Notes: generated by a model from the sequence alone, not told the origin. DNA of 64,000 nucleotides from Lachnospiraceae bacterium (GCA_021442455.1 JABUSY010000035.1:22064-86063), one strand, 5' to 3'; positions 46,211 to 57,509 are shown, counted from the first letter of the stretch. Translations and numbers: made by a program.

Positions 46211-47002
46211 TTAAAAATTGACAAACTCTGGTTTTCTTGCTTTAAATATCGTGAGATAGTCAAACCCTGCGTCAGAGAGAATCTGCTTCAGAGCTTGAAA
46301 TTGACACCCTATCTGCTCCGGCCTGTGAGCGTCTGAACCTGCAGTGACCATCATACCTCCCAGTTCCTGATAACGCTTCAGAATATCCGGATGCGGATTA
46401 ACAAAATTCAGGCCATATTTGAAACTTCCGGTATTCACTTCCAAAGCGATATCCTTTTGAATTAATTCCCACAGAATCTCGTCTATGATGTCTGCGTATT
46501 TATAATAAGAATAATCTTTTTCTTTCTGATAGCCATACCTTACCACATAATCCATATGGCCCAGACTCTGAAAACCTCGTATATTCCTTATGTTGCTCAA
46601 TGTAAATTGAAAATATTCCCGGTATATTTCTTCATCTGTTTTTTTTATTTTAACCCGATCATCTAAATCAACCCCTTGCACCAAATGAATTGATCCAATC
46701 ACAAAATCAAAGGAAAATTCATTCAAATATCTGCTGATCTCTTCCTGCAAATGCGGCTGAAGCCCCAACTCCACACCTACGCATAGATCCAGCCTATCTT
46801 TGTACTTTTCTTTGACTTCTGTCAGCTTCTTTAAATAAGCGACCGTGTCCAGCGTAAACTCGCCGCCCGGAAAATCCATATCGTAGTGGTCTGTAATGCA
46901 AATCCGCTTCATTCCAAGATTAATAGCTCGTTCTGTCATAGCTTCTACCGACGTACTGCTGTCATCAGAAAAACAAGTATGCATATGGTAATCTGATATC
47001 AT
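46211..47002 (-). CDS. PHP-domain phosphatase, histidinol-phosphatase (HisJ/HisK-like) family
   Basis: DYHMHTCFSDDSSTSVEAMTERAINLGMKRICITDHYDMDFP; FVIGSIHLVQG; VTAGSDAHRPEQIGCQF. Confidence 0.88.
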   Translation of the reverse strand: MISDYHMHTCFSDDSSTSVEAMTERAINLGMKRICITDHYDMDFPGGEFTLDTVAYLKKLTEVKEKYKDRLDLCVGVELGLQPHLQEEISRYLNEFSFDFVIGSIHLVQGVDLDDRVKIKKTDEEIYREYFQFTLSNIRNIRGFQSLGHMDYVVRYGYQKEKDYSYYKYADIIDEILWELIQKDIALEVNTGSFKYGLNFVNPHPDILKRYQELGGMMVTAGSDAHRPEQIGCQFQALKQILSDAGFDYLTIFKARKPEFVNF

Positions 47003-48078
47003 AAAATTCTACCTCCTCCGGCCACGCAGTCGCCCTTATAGAATACAACTGCCTGTCCAGGCGTCACTGCTCTAACGGACTCGTTAAAGATGCATTGTAT
47101 TTCATCAAGACCTGTCCTTTTCACCAGACATCCAATACCTCTGTGTCCATAACGAATTTTACTGACAAAATAACTCGTTTTACCGATATCCATTTCAGGA
47201 GCTGCCATAAAGGAAATATGATTTGCTTTCAACATCTTGGAAAAAACTTCATCTCCTTCACCAATGACTACTTCATTAGTTTCCGGACGAATTTCCCGAA
47301 CAAACATTCGACGGCCCATGGAAAGCCCCAGTCCTCTGCGCTGTCCCAGCGTATAATGAATAATTCCCTTGTGACACCCGAGAATCTTTCCCTCATTATT
47401 TACAAAATTCCCTTCTGGCATTTTTCTACCAACACTCTTCTCTATGAACACCGCATAATCTTTATCTGGCACAAAACAAATCTCTTGACTGTCATGCTTA
47501 TTTGCCATTGAAAGTCCGCTCTTCTCCGCTATTTCACGGATTTGTTTTTTTCTGTAATTTCCTACCGGCATCAATGTGTGAGCCAGCTGCTTCTGAGTTA
47601 GGTTGTACAGCACATACGTCTGATCTTTTTCAGGTGTTACTGAATTGCGAATGGCATAACGACCATTGGATAACTTGGCAATTCGCGCATAATGTCCAGT
47701 TGCAATATAATCTGCCTTAATCTCAATGCTTTTCTGTAACAAAGCTTCCCATTTCACATAGCGATTACAGACAATACATGGGTTTGGCGTTTTTCCATGA
47801 AGATATTCTTCTATGAAATAGTCAACCACTCTTTTTTTGAATTTTCGTTTGCAATCCATTACATAATATGGTATCTGTAGAATTTGCGCAATTCTCCTGG
47901 CATCCTCAATCACAGATAATCCGCAACACCCGTTCTTATCTTCCTGAGTCAATTCATTTCCATGCCACATTTGTATAGTCACTCCGATAACTCGATATCC
48001 CTGCTGTTGAAGCAGCCAAGCAGCCACCGAGGAATCTACGCCTCCTGACATTCCAACAACCACTGTTTTCCGTTTCAT
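46999..48078 (-). CDS. mnmA: tRNA-specific 2-thiouridylase
   Basis: VVVGMSGGVDSSVAAWLLQQQGYRVIGVTIQMW; GKTPNPCIVCNRYVKWEALL; YTLGQRRGLGLSMG. Confidence 0.97.
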   Translation of the reverse strand: MKRKTVVVGMSGGVDSSVAAWLLQQQGYRVIGVTIQMWHGNELTQEDKNGCCGLSVIEDARRIAQILQIPYYVMDCKRKFKKRVVDYFIEEYLHGKTPNPCIVCNRYVKWEALLQKSIEIKADYIATGHYARIAKLSNGRYAIRNSVTPEKDQTYVLYNLTQKQLAHTLMPVGNYRKKQIREIAEKSGLSMANKHDSQEICFVPDKDYAVFIEKSVGRKMPEGNFVNNEGKILGCHKGIIHYTLGQRRGLGLSMGRRMFVREIRPETNEVVIGEGDEVFSKMLKANHISFMAAPEMDIGKTSYFVSKIRYGHRGIGCLVKRTGLDEIQCIFNESVRAVTPGQAVVFYKGDCVAGGGRIL

Positions 48079-48082
48079 TTTA

Positions 48083-48517
48083 CTATTTTCCCTTTTCTGT
48101 TCCCTCGCTAATGTCTAACTTAGGCTTCTGTAACCCTTCTATTTTAATATGATGTTTTTTCGCATAATCCCAGATAGCTGCATGAATTGCTTCTTCTGCC
48201 AAGAGAGAACAGTGTATTTTCACTGGAGGTAGTCCGTCCAAAGCCTCCATCACTGTTTTGTTGCTTACTGCCAATCCTTCCTGGATCGTCTTTCCCTTGA
48301 CTAATTCTGTAGCCATGCTACTGGCAGCCACCGCAGCTCCACATCCGAAAGTCTTGAACTTGCAGTCTCGTATAATTCCGTGATCATCAATATTCAAATA
48401 CATTCTCATGATATCTCCACATTTTGCATTGCCCACGGTCCCAACACCGCTAGCATTATCGATCTCACCCACATTCCTGGGATGTTGGAAGTGATCCATC
48501 ACCTTTTTGCTGTACAT
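48083..48517 (-). CDS. iscU: Fe-S cluster assembly scaffold (NifU/IscU N-terminal family)
   Basis: MYSKKVMDHFQHPRNVGEIDNASGVGTVGNAKCGDIMRMYL; FKTFGCGAAVAASSMATELVKGKT. Start at 48517 behind GGAGG. Confidence 0.95.
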   Translation of the reverse strand: MYSKKVMDHFQHPRNVGEIDNASGVGTVGNAKCGDIMRMYLNIDDHGIIRDCKFKTFGCGAAVAASSMATELVKGKTIQEGLAVSNKTVMEALDGLPPVKIHCSLLAEEAIHAAIWDYAKKHHIKIEGLQKPKLDISEGTEKGK

Positions 48518-48557
48518 TCTATATTCCTCCATTCCACATTTTCCAAAACTTTACATA

Positions 48558-49748
48558 CTATTGTATCATGGATTTTCTTTTACCTGCCACAAAATCTTCA
48601 TATAACGGTGACATAGTGCGCAATTTCTTCACAATTTCCTTAATCTTATCAACGGTAAAATCGATATCTTCCTTCGTAGTTTCATCCGAAAATGTTAATC
48701 GTAAAGAACTATGAGCGATCTCATAAGGAAGACCAATGGCCAGTAGCACATGAGACGGATCCAGTGATCCTGACGTACAGGCTGACCCGCTAGATGCATA
48801 AATTCCTTCCATATTTAGCATGATCAAAAGAGATTCTCCTTCAACAAATTCAAAGCTAAAATTTACATTATTCGACAAACGCTTAAACGGATGTCCATTT
48901 AATTTGCAATTTGGGACTTCATCATTGATTCTCTGAATCATATAATTCCCAAGCTTACTTTCCTTCTGTGTCCGTTCCCTCATTGTCTCTACTGCATACT
49001 TTGTAGCTACACCATAGCCTACAATTCCCGGAACATTCTCGGTACCAGCTCGTCGTTTTCTCTCCTGGTCACCTCCATGGACGAAGGATTGAATCTTTAC
49101 TCCTTTCCGAATATACAGAAAGCCAATTCCCTTTGGTCCGTTGATCTTATGTCCACTAGAGCTGAGCATGTCGATATGATATTCATCCACCGAAATTGGC
49201 AAACGTCCAAAAGCCTGTACCGCATCCGTATGAAAAAGAATGTCATGTTTTCTGGCAATTAGGCCAATATCTTTGATAGGCTGAATTGTACCAATTTCAT
49301 TGTTAGCAAACATCACAGAAATGAGGATAGTCTCTGGCGTAATGGCATGCTCCAATTGCTCCAGTTGTACCACTCCATTCTCATCAACATCCAAATAAGT
49401 GATTCGCGCACCTCTTTCTTTTTCCAAATATTTGCAGGTATGAAGAATCGCATGGTGCTCAATTTTTGTTGTGATGATATGTTTTCCCTTTCTCTTATAT
49501 GCTTCAAAAGCTGCTTTCAGCGCCCAATTATCCGCTTCACTTCCACTTGCAGTGAAATAGATTTCTTCCGGTTTTGCGCCCAGGACTCCGGAAATAATCT
49601 CCCTACTGGCCGTTATAGCTTCCTTGCTTTTTTTTGCAATTGTATAAATGCTGGACGGATTGCCATACAGCTCTGAAAAATAAGGAAGCATTGCATTCAC
49701 CACTTCCGGAGCAGTCTTAGTTGTAGCCGCATTATCTAAATAAATCAT
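48558..49748 (-). CDS. iscS: Cysteine desulfurase (NifS/IscS)
   Basis: MIYLDNAATTKTAPEVVNAMLPYF; HTDAVQAFGRLPI; SSSGHKINGPKGIGFLYI; ASSGSACTSGSLDPSHVLLAIGL. Confidence 0.97.
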   Translation of the reverse strand: MIYLDNAATTKTAPEVVNAMLPYFSELYGNPSSIYTIAKKSKEAITASREIISGVLGAKPEEIYFTASGSEADNWALKAAFEAYKRKGKHIITTKIEHHAILHTCKYLEKERGARITYLDVDENGVVQLEQLEHAITPETILISVMFANNEIGTIQPIKDIGLIARKHDILFHTDAVQAFGRLPISVDEYHIDMLSSSGHKINGPKGIGFLYIRKGVKIQSFVHGGDQERKRRAGTENVPGIVGYGVATKYAVETMRERTQKESKLGNYMIQRINDEVPNCKLNGHPFKRLSNNVNFSFEFVEGESLLIMLNMEGIYASSGSACTSGSLDPSHVLLAIGLPYEIAHSSLRLTFSDETTKEDIDFTVDKIKEIVKKLRTMSPLYEDFVAGKRKSMIQ

Positions 49749-49784
49749 AGATTTTATCTCCTTTTTTCTTTAACTCTGACCTTT

Positions 49785-50237
49785 CTAAATTGACTCCTCT
49801 TCCGTTTTTTTCAAAAGCCTCTTGCTCTCTTCAACCAATTCATCCAACATGATAGAATCCACTGTGTGAGCGATCGCATCATTAATTTTCTTCCATACAA
49901 ATTTAGTCACACAACACTCTGCTCCTTCGCAGCTCTGCTCTTCTTGATAAGCCGAACATGCAACCGCTTTCAAATCACCTTCAAGAGCACGCAGAACATC
50001 TCCTACTAATATACGATTTGCTGGTTTACTTAAACGATATCCTCCGCCAGCACCTCGCACACTGACAACAAGTCCAGCTTTTTTCAGAAGCCTCACTAGC
50101 TGTTCTAGATAGCTTTCCGAGATACCCTGGCGTTCTGATATGCTCTGAATAGAAACCGTATCATCTTCTTCATGAACAGCCAAATCAATCAACGCCCGAA
50201 GCCCGTACCTTCCTTTTGTAGATAGCTTCATATCCAT
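49785..50237 (-). CDS. iscR: Rrf2-family (IscR-like) transcriptional regulator
   Basis: MKLSTKGRYGLRALIDLAVHEEDDTVSIQSISERQGISESYLEQLVRLLKKAGLVVSVRGAGGGYRLSKP; cysteine cluster ACSAYQEEQSCEGAECC. Confidence 0.94.
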   Translation of the reverse strand: MDMKLSTKGRYGLRALIDLAVHEEDDTVSIQSISERQGISESYLEQLVRLLKKAGLVVSVRGAGGGYRLSKPANRILVGDVLRALEGDLKAVACSAYQEEQSCEGAECCVTKFVWKKINDAIAHTVDSIMLDELVEESKRLLKKTEEESI

Positions 50238-51487
50238 TTCACCTTTTTAATAATAAATCATATTAAATTACTAGGATTTTATTCGTATTTAGAATATCAC
50301 CGCCTAACAATTCTGTCAAGTCTAATTTGGTTATTTAAAGGAAAAGGATTTTGCAGGAACAGTTATATTTCCAACACGAATACACTGATTCTGACAGACA
50401 TAAACTTTCTGATTCGTATCATAAATATTCTTCAAAAACATTGATTTCGAGAAAATTCACCTTTGATACTCTGCTCACCGACCTGTTTTTTTTATTACAC
50501 TTGCAATCACAGTCGCTTTCTTACTCCATTTAAAGTTTTGAACGCAGATACCAACTATCCATGTTCTCAAAAAACATTTTAATTTGCTGTCTTTTTTCTA
50601 GCGTCAGTGCTTATAATGCTTATACTTCGGAAAAAGTCGGGAATGTCTCTTTCTTTTTGCAACGTCTGAAGCAAGTAAACCAGTAGGAGGCATTCCTCTT
50701 TCTATTGTTTCATCATTCAGCAGAGCACGTAACCTGGCGCTCTTTTTTCAGTTCTTGACCTTTCGGTTTCCTGTCTGTTCTTACTAACTAATCGCTATTA
50801 ACCCCGCATTAACAAAGGCCACTATGCCGTACATATCCTGGAAAATCTTCTAACTTAATAAGCCCTATACGGAATTTCAACTCCAGACCAGGAGGGGAGA
50901 AAACTGCAAAATCATCAGCTGAATCATAAAAGTTACTATTCATTATTATTATATTGTTATTGTTTGTTTTTTTCATATTCCCCATTGCTTATAAGTGTTA
51001 TTGTCCATTACTTTATCGGGATACTAGATTGTTCGTCATTCTGAATGATCTAGATAATAAGTTTCATTTAAAAAATGTTATCAGATTAGAATTAGAAATC
51101 CGATCTTTTCTTTGGCCTCCTAAATCAGTGAATAAGCCAACACCTTCCTGAGCCTGCTGCTCTGTATTACTTAGTGCCTTTTCATTATCGATACTGTCTG
51201 CCGCATCAAGGATATACCACACACGCCATGTAGACAGCTTATTGTGTTGAAAACTTTTTATCACACCTTCGAATCGTGATACCATTACTGTAGCTTGTTT
51301 TGTGCTGGTTATCATGCAAATAATTTATTTTCTTGAATTTTCCTAGGACAACAAAAATATACAAAAAAGTGATAGAAATAAGTTCCGTTCTCCACACTTC
51401 CTGTTAAATGTAAATTTATCAACAGTATTACCGAAAACAATTGAAAAATAGTATAAGCTTAGGAAAACATGATTTCATTGTTTATTA

Positions 51488-51516
51488 TCGACAAATTTTT
51501 TTGATTGTAGTATGAT
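51488..51516 (+). promoter_or_regulatory. Sigma-A type promoter for the DAHP synthase gene
   Basis: TCGACA - 17 nt - TATGAT, about 60 bp upstream of the start at 51575. Confidence 0.6.
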
Positions 51517-51574
51517 ATCAAGAAAATAGTTAGATCTTTCTAGCAAAATGTATCATGAAAGGAGAAAATTATAC

Positions 51575-52609
51575 ATGAGCTTTCAAATTATGCAAGAGCT
51601 ACCCAGGCCAGAAGAGATCAAAAAACAATATCCTCTCTCCTCTACAGCGCTCAAGATAAAAGCTAATCGTGACGATGAAATACGAAAAGTGTTCACCGGA
51701 GAATCGGATAAATTTTTGGTAATTATAGGGCCCTGTTCAGCTGATAACGAAGATTCTGTCTGTGATTATGTGAATCGGCTCGCCAGAATACAGGAAAAAA
51801 TATCCGATAAGCTGATTTTGATCCCAAGGATCTACACCAATAAACCACGAACCACTGGAGAAGGGTATAAGGGCATTGTCCATCAGCCAGATCCGGAGAA
51901 AAAGCCAGATCTACTAGCTGGTCTTATTGCTATGCGCAAAATGCACATCCGTTCGCTGGAAGAATCCGGTCTTACCGCTGCAGATGAAATGCTGTATCCA
52001 GCTAATTGGAGTTATGTTTCCGATTTTCTGTCCTATGTAGCCATTGGAGCCCGTTCAGTTGAAAATCAGCAACATAGACTAACAGTTTCCGGCATTGACA
52101 TTCCAGTTGGCATGAAGAATCCTACCAGCGGAGACCTGACTGTTATGATTAATTCAGTAATAGCCGCCCAGAGCGAACATACATTCATCTACAGAAGTTC
52201 GGAGACTCATACCTCCGGAAATCCTTTAGCTCATACGATTCTGCGCGGAGCCACCAACAAGCATGGGAATGCTATTCCTAATTACCATTTTGAAGATTTG
52301 GAACTACTACTGGATAAATATGAGCAAACCTCACTGAAAAATCCTACAACTATAGTGGATACGAACCATTCCAATTCCAATAAAATATATAGCCAACAGC
52401 CACGGATCGCTCACGAAATTCTTCACAGCCGCAAGTATGATGCGCGCATCGCCTCTCTAGTCAAAGGATTAATGATTGAGAGTTATATAGAGCCAGGAAA
52501 CCAAAAGATTGGATGCGGAACACATATTTATGGTAAATCTATCACAGATCCGTGTCTCGGATGGGACAAATCCGAACGGCTAATTTATGAAATCGCAGAA
52601 CTTTGCTGA
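51575..52609 (+). CDS. aroF: 3-deoxy-7-phosphoheptulonate synthase, class I (AroF/AroG/AroH type)
   Basis: FLVIIGPCSADNEDSV, PRIYTNKPRTTGEGYKG, TNHSNSNKIYSQQPRIA, MIESYIEPGNQ. Start at MSFQIMQEL behind AAAGGAG. Confidence 0.94.
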   Translation: MSFQIMQELPRPEEIKKQYPLSSTALKIKANRDDEIRKVFTGESDKFLVIIGPCSADNEDSVCDYVNRLARIQEKISDKLILIPRIYTNKPRTTGEGYKGIVHQPDPEKKPDLLAGLIAMRKMHIRSLEESGLTAADEMLYPANWSYVSDFLSYVAIGARSVENQQHRLTVSGIDIPVGMKNPTSGDLTVMINSVIAAQSEHTFIYRSSETHTSGNPLAHTILRGATNKHGNAIPNYHFEDLELLLDKYEQTSLKNPTTIVDTNHSNSNKIYSQQPRIAHEILHSRKYDARIASLVKGLMIESYIEPGNQKIGCGTHIYGKSITDPCLGWDKSERLIYEIAELC

Positions 52610-52926
52610 TATTGATCAGCAAAGCCAATAAAAGAAACAGTATGCTAGAATAAATATAAGATATTTGCGCATGGAGATCATTAAAGAATATGATAATTTT
52701 AATTTTATTAACTACTAAAATTTGAAATTATCCAACAATTTCCTTCATGTCTTCTAAAATGAATAAAAATCTCGCTATTAGATCATTCAGAACGGTATAT
52801 GAACAAATGCAGATTATTTCAGTTAATAATGCAGTATCCTTCTGAGCGCTTTAGAATATAGTATTTAGAACCGCCAATGTTCTGCTTATCTTTTTCAAAT
52901 ACTATCTGTATGTTTTTTTTTCAACA

Positions 52927-53586
52927 TTATATATGAAATAATTTCACCAAAGCACTCTGTAACTCTCGGAAATGAAACAGCAGAACTGCCACTCCCAGAA
53001 TCCCAAAAGATGCCATACTGATTACCGCCGGCCAGATGAACATATTGATTCGAAACATTAGCAAGAGTACCTGCCCCATTACCAATACCATATTTACCAC
53101 TAGATAGAGAATATAGTCTTCCAGCAGTACCTTAAAGCTTTTTCCGATGCAGATTGTCAGGAACAAAAGGCACAAAAAACAACAGGGAATTATCCACTTC
53201 ATAGACCAGCCATATAATCCCGTATACCAGTCAAGGATAAATCCTATAATCATGATAAGATATATCTGTAATGTTATATTTTTTACCATATTATCTCGGA
53301 AATATACCCCTAGAACCACATTCATCCATACGATGAAAGTACTCATCATTACAAAGCGCACCCAATCTAAATCATCATCAAACAGAAACCAAACCGAAGT
53401 AAATACGATTTTTAGCGCGATCATAAAAAAAGTAAAAATCTTTAGCAGTGACAGGTTAGAAATCCTTTCCCTCTTCAACGAAGGAAACACCGATGACGAC
53501 GGTATGCCGGTTAAATCCCCCTGACAAAGAGGACAACACTTTTTATTTCCCCGAATCTTAATCAGACATTTACCACAGTACAACAT
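52927..53586 (-). CDS. Zinc-ribbon plus multi-TM membrane protein (DUF6320-like)
   Basis: N-terminal MLYCGKCLIKIRGNKKCCPLCQGDLTG zinc ribbon followed by six or so hydrophobic segments. RBS AGGAAGG precedes the 53586 start. Confidence 0.7.
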   Translation of the reverse strand: MLYCGKCLIKIRGNKKCCPLCQGDLTGIPSSSVFPSLKRERISNLSLLKIFTFFMIALKIVFTSVWFLFDDDLDWVRFVMMSTFIVWMNVVLGVYFRDNMVKNITLQIYLIMIIGFILDWYTGLYGWSMKWIIPCCFLCLLFLTICIGKSFKVLLEDYILYLVVNMVLVMGQVLLLMFRINMFIWPAVISMASFGILGVAVLLFHFRELQSALVKLFHI

Positions 53587-53599
53587 ACTTTTCACCTTC

Positions 53600-54862
53600 C
53601 TAAATATCGTAATCAGTAGCAGACAGTTCCACAGAAATCCCAAGATCTACCAAGCGGCGAAAAAAATACATGAGAAAACTGTGAGTCTTAAAAGCAGACG
53701 CAACCCCAAAAGTTAAAGCATCCTGAAAGGAACTGATGCAAATCTGAACGGTATTTGTTGCCATAAAGCTGCTGAACTTATCAATATATGGAAGCAATTT
53801 CTCCGGCATCTTTATCATACCTAAATTTGAAATCGTGCTGGTAATTCTGTGCTGTATCAGACAATTAATGCCGGCTATCACCAAATCTTTCAAAAACAGC
53901 GGAACCACTTTAAGCGCCCAGTTATGCTCCAAAGCTACATAAAAATTCATCATATGGAACATTTTCTCTGCGGATAACTGTGCTTTGAACACCTGCTTCA
54001 TCTCCTTGATTATGCTTTCCAGTGTTCCATCATAATGACTGGGTTGAAATAGTACATTGATTACACCAAAAAAATTCCGAGTCGTATGCGATGGAAAATA
54101 ATTTCTCAAATTCACAGGAATTGTGATACCAATCGGAATTTTTTTTTCCCTCGCAGCCATAGTCTTAATGATAGACTCTATATATACTGCTACGGAAAAA
54201 ATCGTTATAGTTGTATTATATTGATGTGCTACCTCCAGAAGCTTTCTGACAGAAACAGTTCCCTCAAGAAGTTGCAATGCCAGATTTTTATTCCTTTCAC
54301 CCTTTAAATAATACGCTTTCTTCAGCATCTTCTCCTTTAGCCATATCTTTTTTTTATTTTTCTCATAAAAATGATTAAAGGCATCACCGATTTTTTCACT
54401 GATTGAAGAACATTCCTTCGGAATAATACTTTCATCTAATTGATGACACTCAATCAGATAATTTATCACGATGCTTTTCATAAACACAAACGCTCCCGTT
54501 CCATCCGTTAGAACATGAAACATTTCCAAGTTAATTCTCTTTTTATAATATTGTAAGCGAAATAACAGATCCTTCTTCCTTCCTGTATAGATAGCACTAC
54601 ATGGCGGAAGATGTTCTTCGCATACTTTTACCTTTTTATTGCTTGCTTCCAGATAATACCAGAATAGTCCTTTCTTCAGAATACAGTTAAAATGAGGAAA
54701 TTCACAAATCGTTTTATCCAGAGCATGCTGTAGAATTTGTGCATCCACCTTCTCATTTAGCTCGCAGCAAATACGAAATACACGGGTATCCGCTCCATAT
54801 CTTGTAGACGGGACAATCTTTGCCGCATTATCTAGTTTATACCATTTTTTATTATTTGTCAT
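53600..54862 (-). CDS. Condensation-domain-like acyltransferase (alcohol acetyltransferase / PapA-like)
   Basis: 420 aa; active-site-type HxxxDG (HVLTDGTGAFVFMKSIVINYL), IPIGITIPVNLRNYFPSHTTRNFFGVINV. Directly upstream of the zinc-ribbon protein. Confidence 0.78.
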   Translation of the reverse strand: MTNNKKWYKLDNAAKIVPSTRYGADTRVFRICCELNEKVDAQILQHALDKTICEFPHFNCILKKGLFWYYLEASNKKVKVCEEHLPPCSAIYTGRKKDLLFRLQYYKKRINLEMFHVLTDGTGAFVFMKSIVINYLIECHQLDESIIPKECSSISEKIGDAFNHFYEKNKKKIWLKEKMLKKAYYLKGERNKNLALQLLEGTVSVRKLLEVAHQYNTTITIFSVAVYIESIIKTMAAREKKIPIGITIPVNLRNYFPSHTTRNFFGVINVLFQPSHYDGTLESIIKEMKQVFKAQLSAEKMFHMMNFYVALEHNWALKVVPLFLKDLVIAGINCLIQHRITSTISNLGMIKMPEKLLPYIDKFSSFMATNTVQICISSFQDALTFGVASAFKTHSFLMYFFRRLVDLGISVELSATDYDI

Positions 54863-57251
54863 TCTATCTCCCTTATGAAAACCACAAATCAGCGGCCAAT
54901 TTTGTACCTTCCAAATTCATTCGATATGGTATCCATATCCAACTACTATTAATCATATCATTTTTTTTAATAAAGAGCAAGAAAATTTCAACCTCCTTCA
55001 ATCCCCTTGAGTAATGTGTACAGATATGATTAATTTTCTGCAATTTTCATAAGGAATTTTATCCTCTTCGTCCGATTTATTGTTAATTAGCCTTTCATCA
55101 CTTACTCTGATAAATACCTATCATTCCGGTACAGGTCCTCATCTACTTGCTAGCGCACCTAAGTCATAAAAGCCAAACAGAATGCTCACTTTTCTGATGC
55201 GATTTTTTTACTTTTTCATTGTATCCTTTCAATTTTTTCTTCTTAATTACGATTACAAAATATTTTACTTCAAACGAATCTCTGATCTTGAGATTAGCCA
55301 GTGAAGTTCTCTTCCATAAATATTGGCGGTTATAATTATCCTTATCATCCTATGACAGTTTTTTTTGAGATTATCTTCCATTTTTTCCTGCGGCTATTTT
55401 AGAATTTTTTTCAATAGTTTACGCAATTACTTCACTATGTCTGATGTACGCTAAGATGTAATTATATAAATCCATCTCATCAAGTTTTCCTGTCTGTTTT
55501 TCTTCATTGGATGAAGCCACCAGTTATTGCACAGAAGCTTTGACTTTCCTACTTTCTTTAATTGTATAGCTTGCGAGCAAAATTGTCTATATTATATGGA
55601 AAGCTGTACACCCGACAGTATTCGGAATACTATTAACATCTTTCCTTTATTTCTATGCCCCTTCATATCCGTCATTTGATTGCTGTAATTCCTGAGCTTT
55701 TTTATTCACATCACAACATTAGAAATTCTTTTTTACAAACAGAAGACAATGACCTTGCTCGATAGCTGAATCCGTTTGAACAGAAAATACAGGCTCTCTT
55801 ATTTTTTACCTCCTTCTCTTTTCTGTAAAACGAACGTCAATAATAAGGGGATAATGGACTCTACTAAGTCAAACCTCTAATTGTAAAATTTATACAGCAT
55901 TTCGCATATACTGAGTTTGTGTATTGAAAGCCTCCAAGAAACATCAGTACAGAATGGGTCCTTATTGTCCATGTCAATAGTTTTCCAAATATAGCTGCAT
56001 GCTCTTCCTGCTGATCTTAATGGCAGCCAAACTGTGCATATTGATACCCCAATATTCCTGAATTATTTCTTTTTTAAACTACAAATTTTATAGCCTGTTT
56101 TATCAATAGCTTCTAAGCTGTTTCAACAGCTCTTTGAAAATCGTCAACTAAAGATTCTCATGAACACATAGACAAGCAACTGATAATCTTTTACTATATT
56201 GGCATAATCCATACCATCAATTATGTGTAAAGAAAAATTTTACTTTTTTTACAAAATAAGCACAAATGAATATTCTGTAGCGCTGGAACTAGGCATTCCG
56301 AATAGCCAACCTCCACATCCGATAAAGATCGTTACAAATTTCTATCCTGATATATGAAATAGATCTCTAACACAATCATGACAATCACCGACAACAGTAT
56401 AATAACTTAGCTAATTCATGCTCTCACTCCTTTCTTTCCTTGCAGGTCTTCAGTTAAACCTTAAATCCTTTTGAAAATTCGATCCTTCGCGTTTAAAGCA
56501 TTTGTTTCTTTCTATAAAAAAGAAGTAGCAGATACAAGCAATCTGTCAGAACTGTCAGTTCTACAAAAAACACATTAATCGCACTCACTTCAACGATAAA
56601 CGCGCTTCTTATTTAATATTTTAAGATACTAATATACACACAAATCCGTGCAGTATACCAACAGACACTACTATTCTATGGAAAATCAAAAGTCAGAGTA
56701 CTAGAATTGCCCCTCTCCAAATTCCAGCAAATTCCCTACTGTTAAAAACCCTATACGTTTAGACGAATACTTCAAAATCACTATATAATCACAGATATTT
56801 TGCTCACATTTTGCCTCCTCCATAATGCTATGGACAAAATTGATAAACACATAGAAAAAATATCTGTTCAAACCCAGAAACACTGGCATTAATTTCCCCC
56901 TTCCAAAATTTACCGTTGCAGCCTCCAACTGCTGTATTTCCCGCTCTTCATAAATGCTCATAATTCTTTATAATACCTTCCTCTTTCAATAAAGCTTTCG
57001 CATACATCTCTTTTGTGTCATACTAAATATTGTTCTCTCGTAATATGTTTATTTCCTCTGAGTATCCTCTTGAACGATTCTAAAACAATTTTTTATTTGG
57101 AGGTGTAGATACTTAAATGAAAAAGCAGCAATATCTAAACGTTTCCTCAGTGCTTCACTGAAAAGAACCCCTCTGACTCAATCTAGTATAATATAAATAT
57201 TTCATAAAAAAATGATTGATTCCATATATGATATGAAAATCAATCATCCTA

Positions 57252-57324
57252 TGGGGTCTACAGGACTTGAACCTGCGACCCTCTGCTTGTAAGGCAGATA
57301 CTCTCCCAACTGAGCTAAGACCCC
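57252..57324 (-). tRNA. tRNA-Val (anticodon UAC)
   Basis: Minus strand GGGGTCTTAGCTCAGTTGGGAGAGTATCTGCCTTACAAGCAGAGGGTCGCAGGTTCAAGTCCTGTAGACCCCA folds as a cloverleaf; loop CTTACAA. Confidence 0.95.
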
Positions 57325-57430
57325 TTTTAGATAATAAACAATTCAGATTCGAATTTAAACCGTTAATCTCTACCGTGACAAAGCGATACTTTAATCAAAT
57401 AAACCACCGAACATATATGAAGCTGTACAA

Positions 57431-57504
57431 TGGACCTTCAGGGACTTGAACCCAGGACCGACCGGTTATGAGCCGGTTGCTCTAACCAACTGAGCTAAAG
57501 GTCC
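57431..57504 (-). tRNA. tRNA-Met (anticodon CAU)
   Basis: Minus strand GGACCTTTAGCTCAGTTGGTTAGAGCAACCGGCTCATAACCGGTCGGTCCTGGGTTCAAGTCCCTGAAGGTCCA; loop CTCATAA. Confidence 0.95.
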
Positions 57505-57509
57505 CCAAA

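Noticed and set aside
50581-51315. rarA-type or other named gene upstream of iscR
   Set aside because: Protein-like fragments (RARLRALLNDETIERGMPPTGLLASDVAKRKRHS) exist, but no family could be supported.
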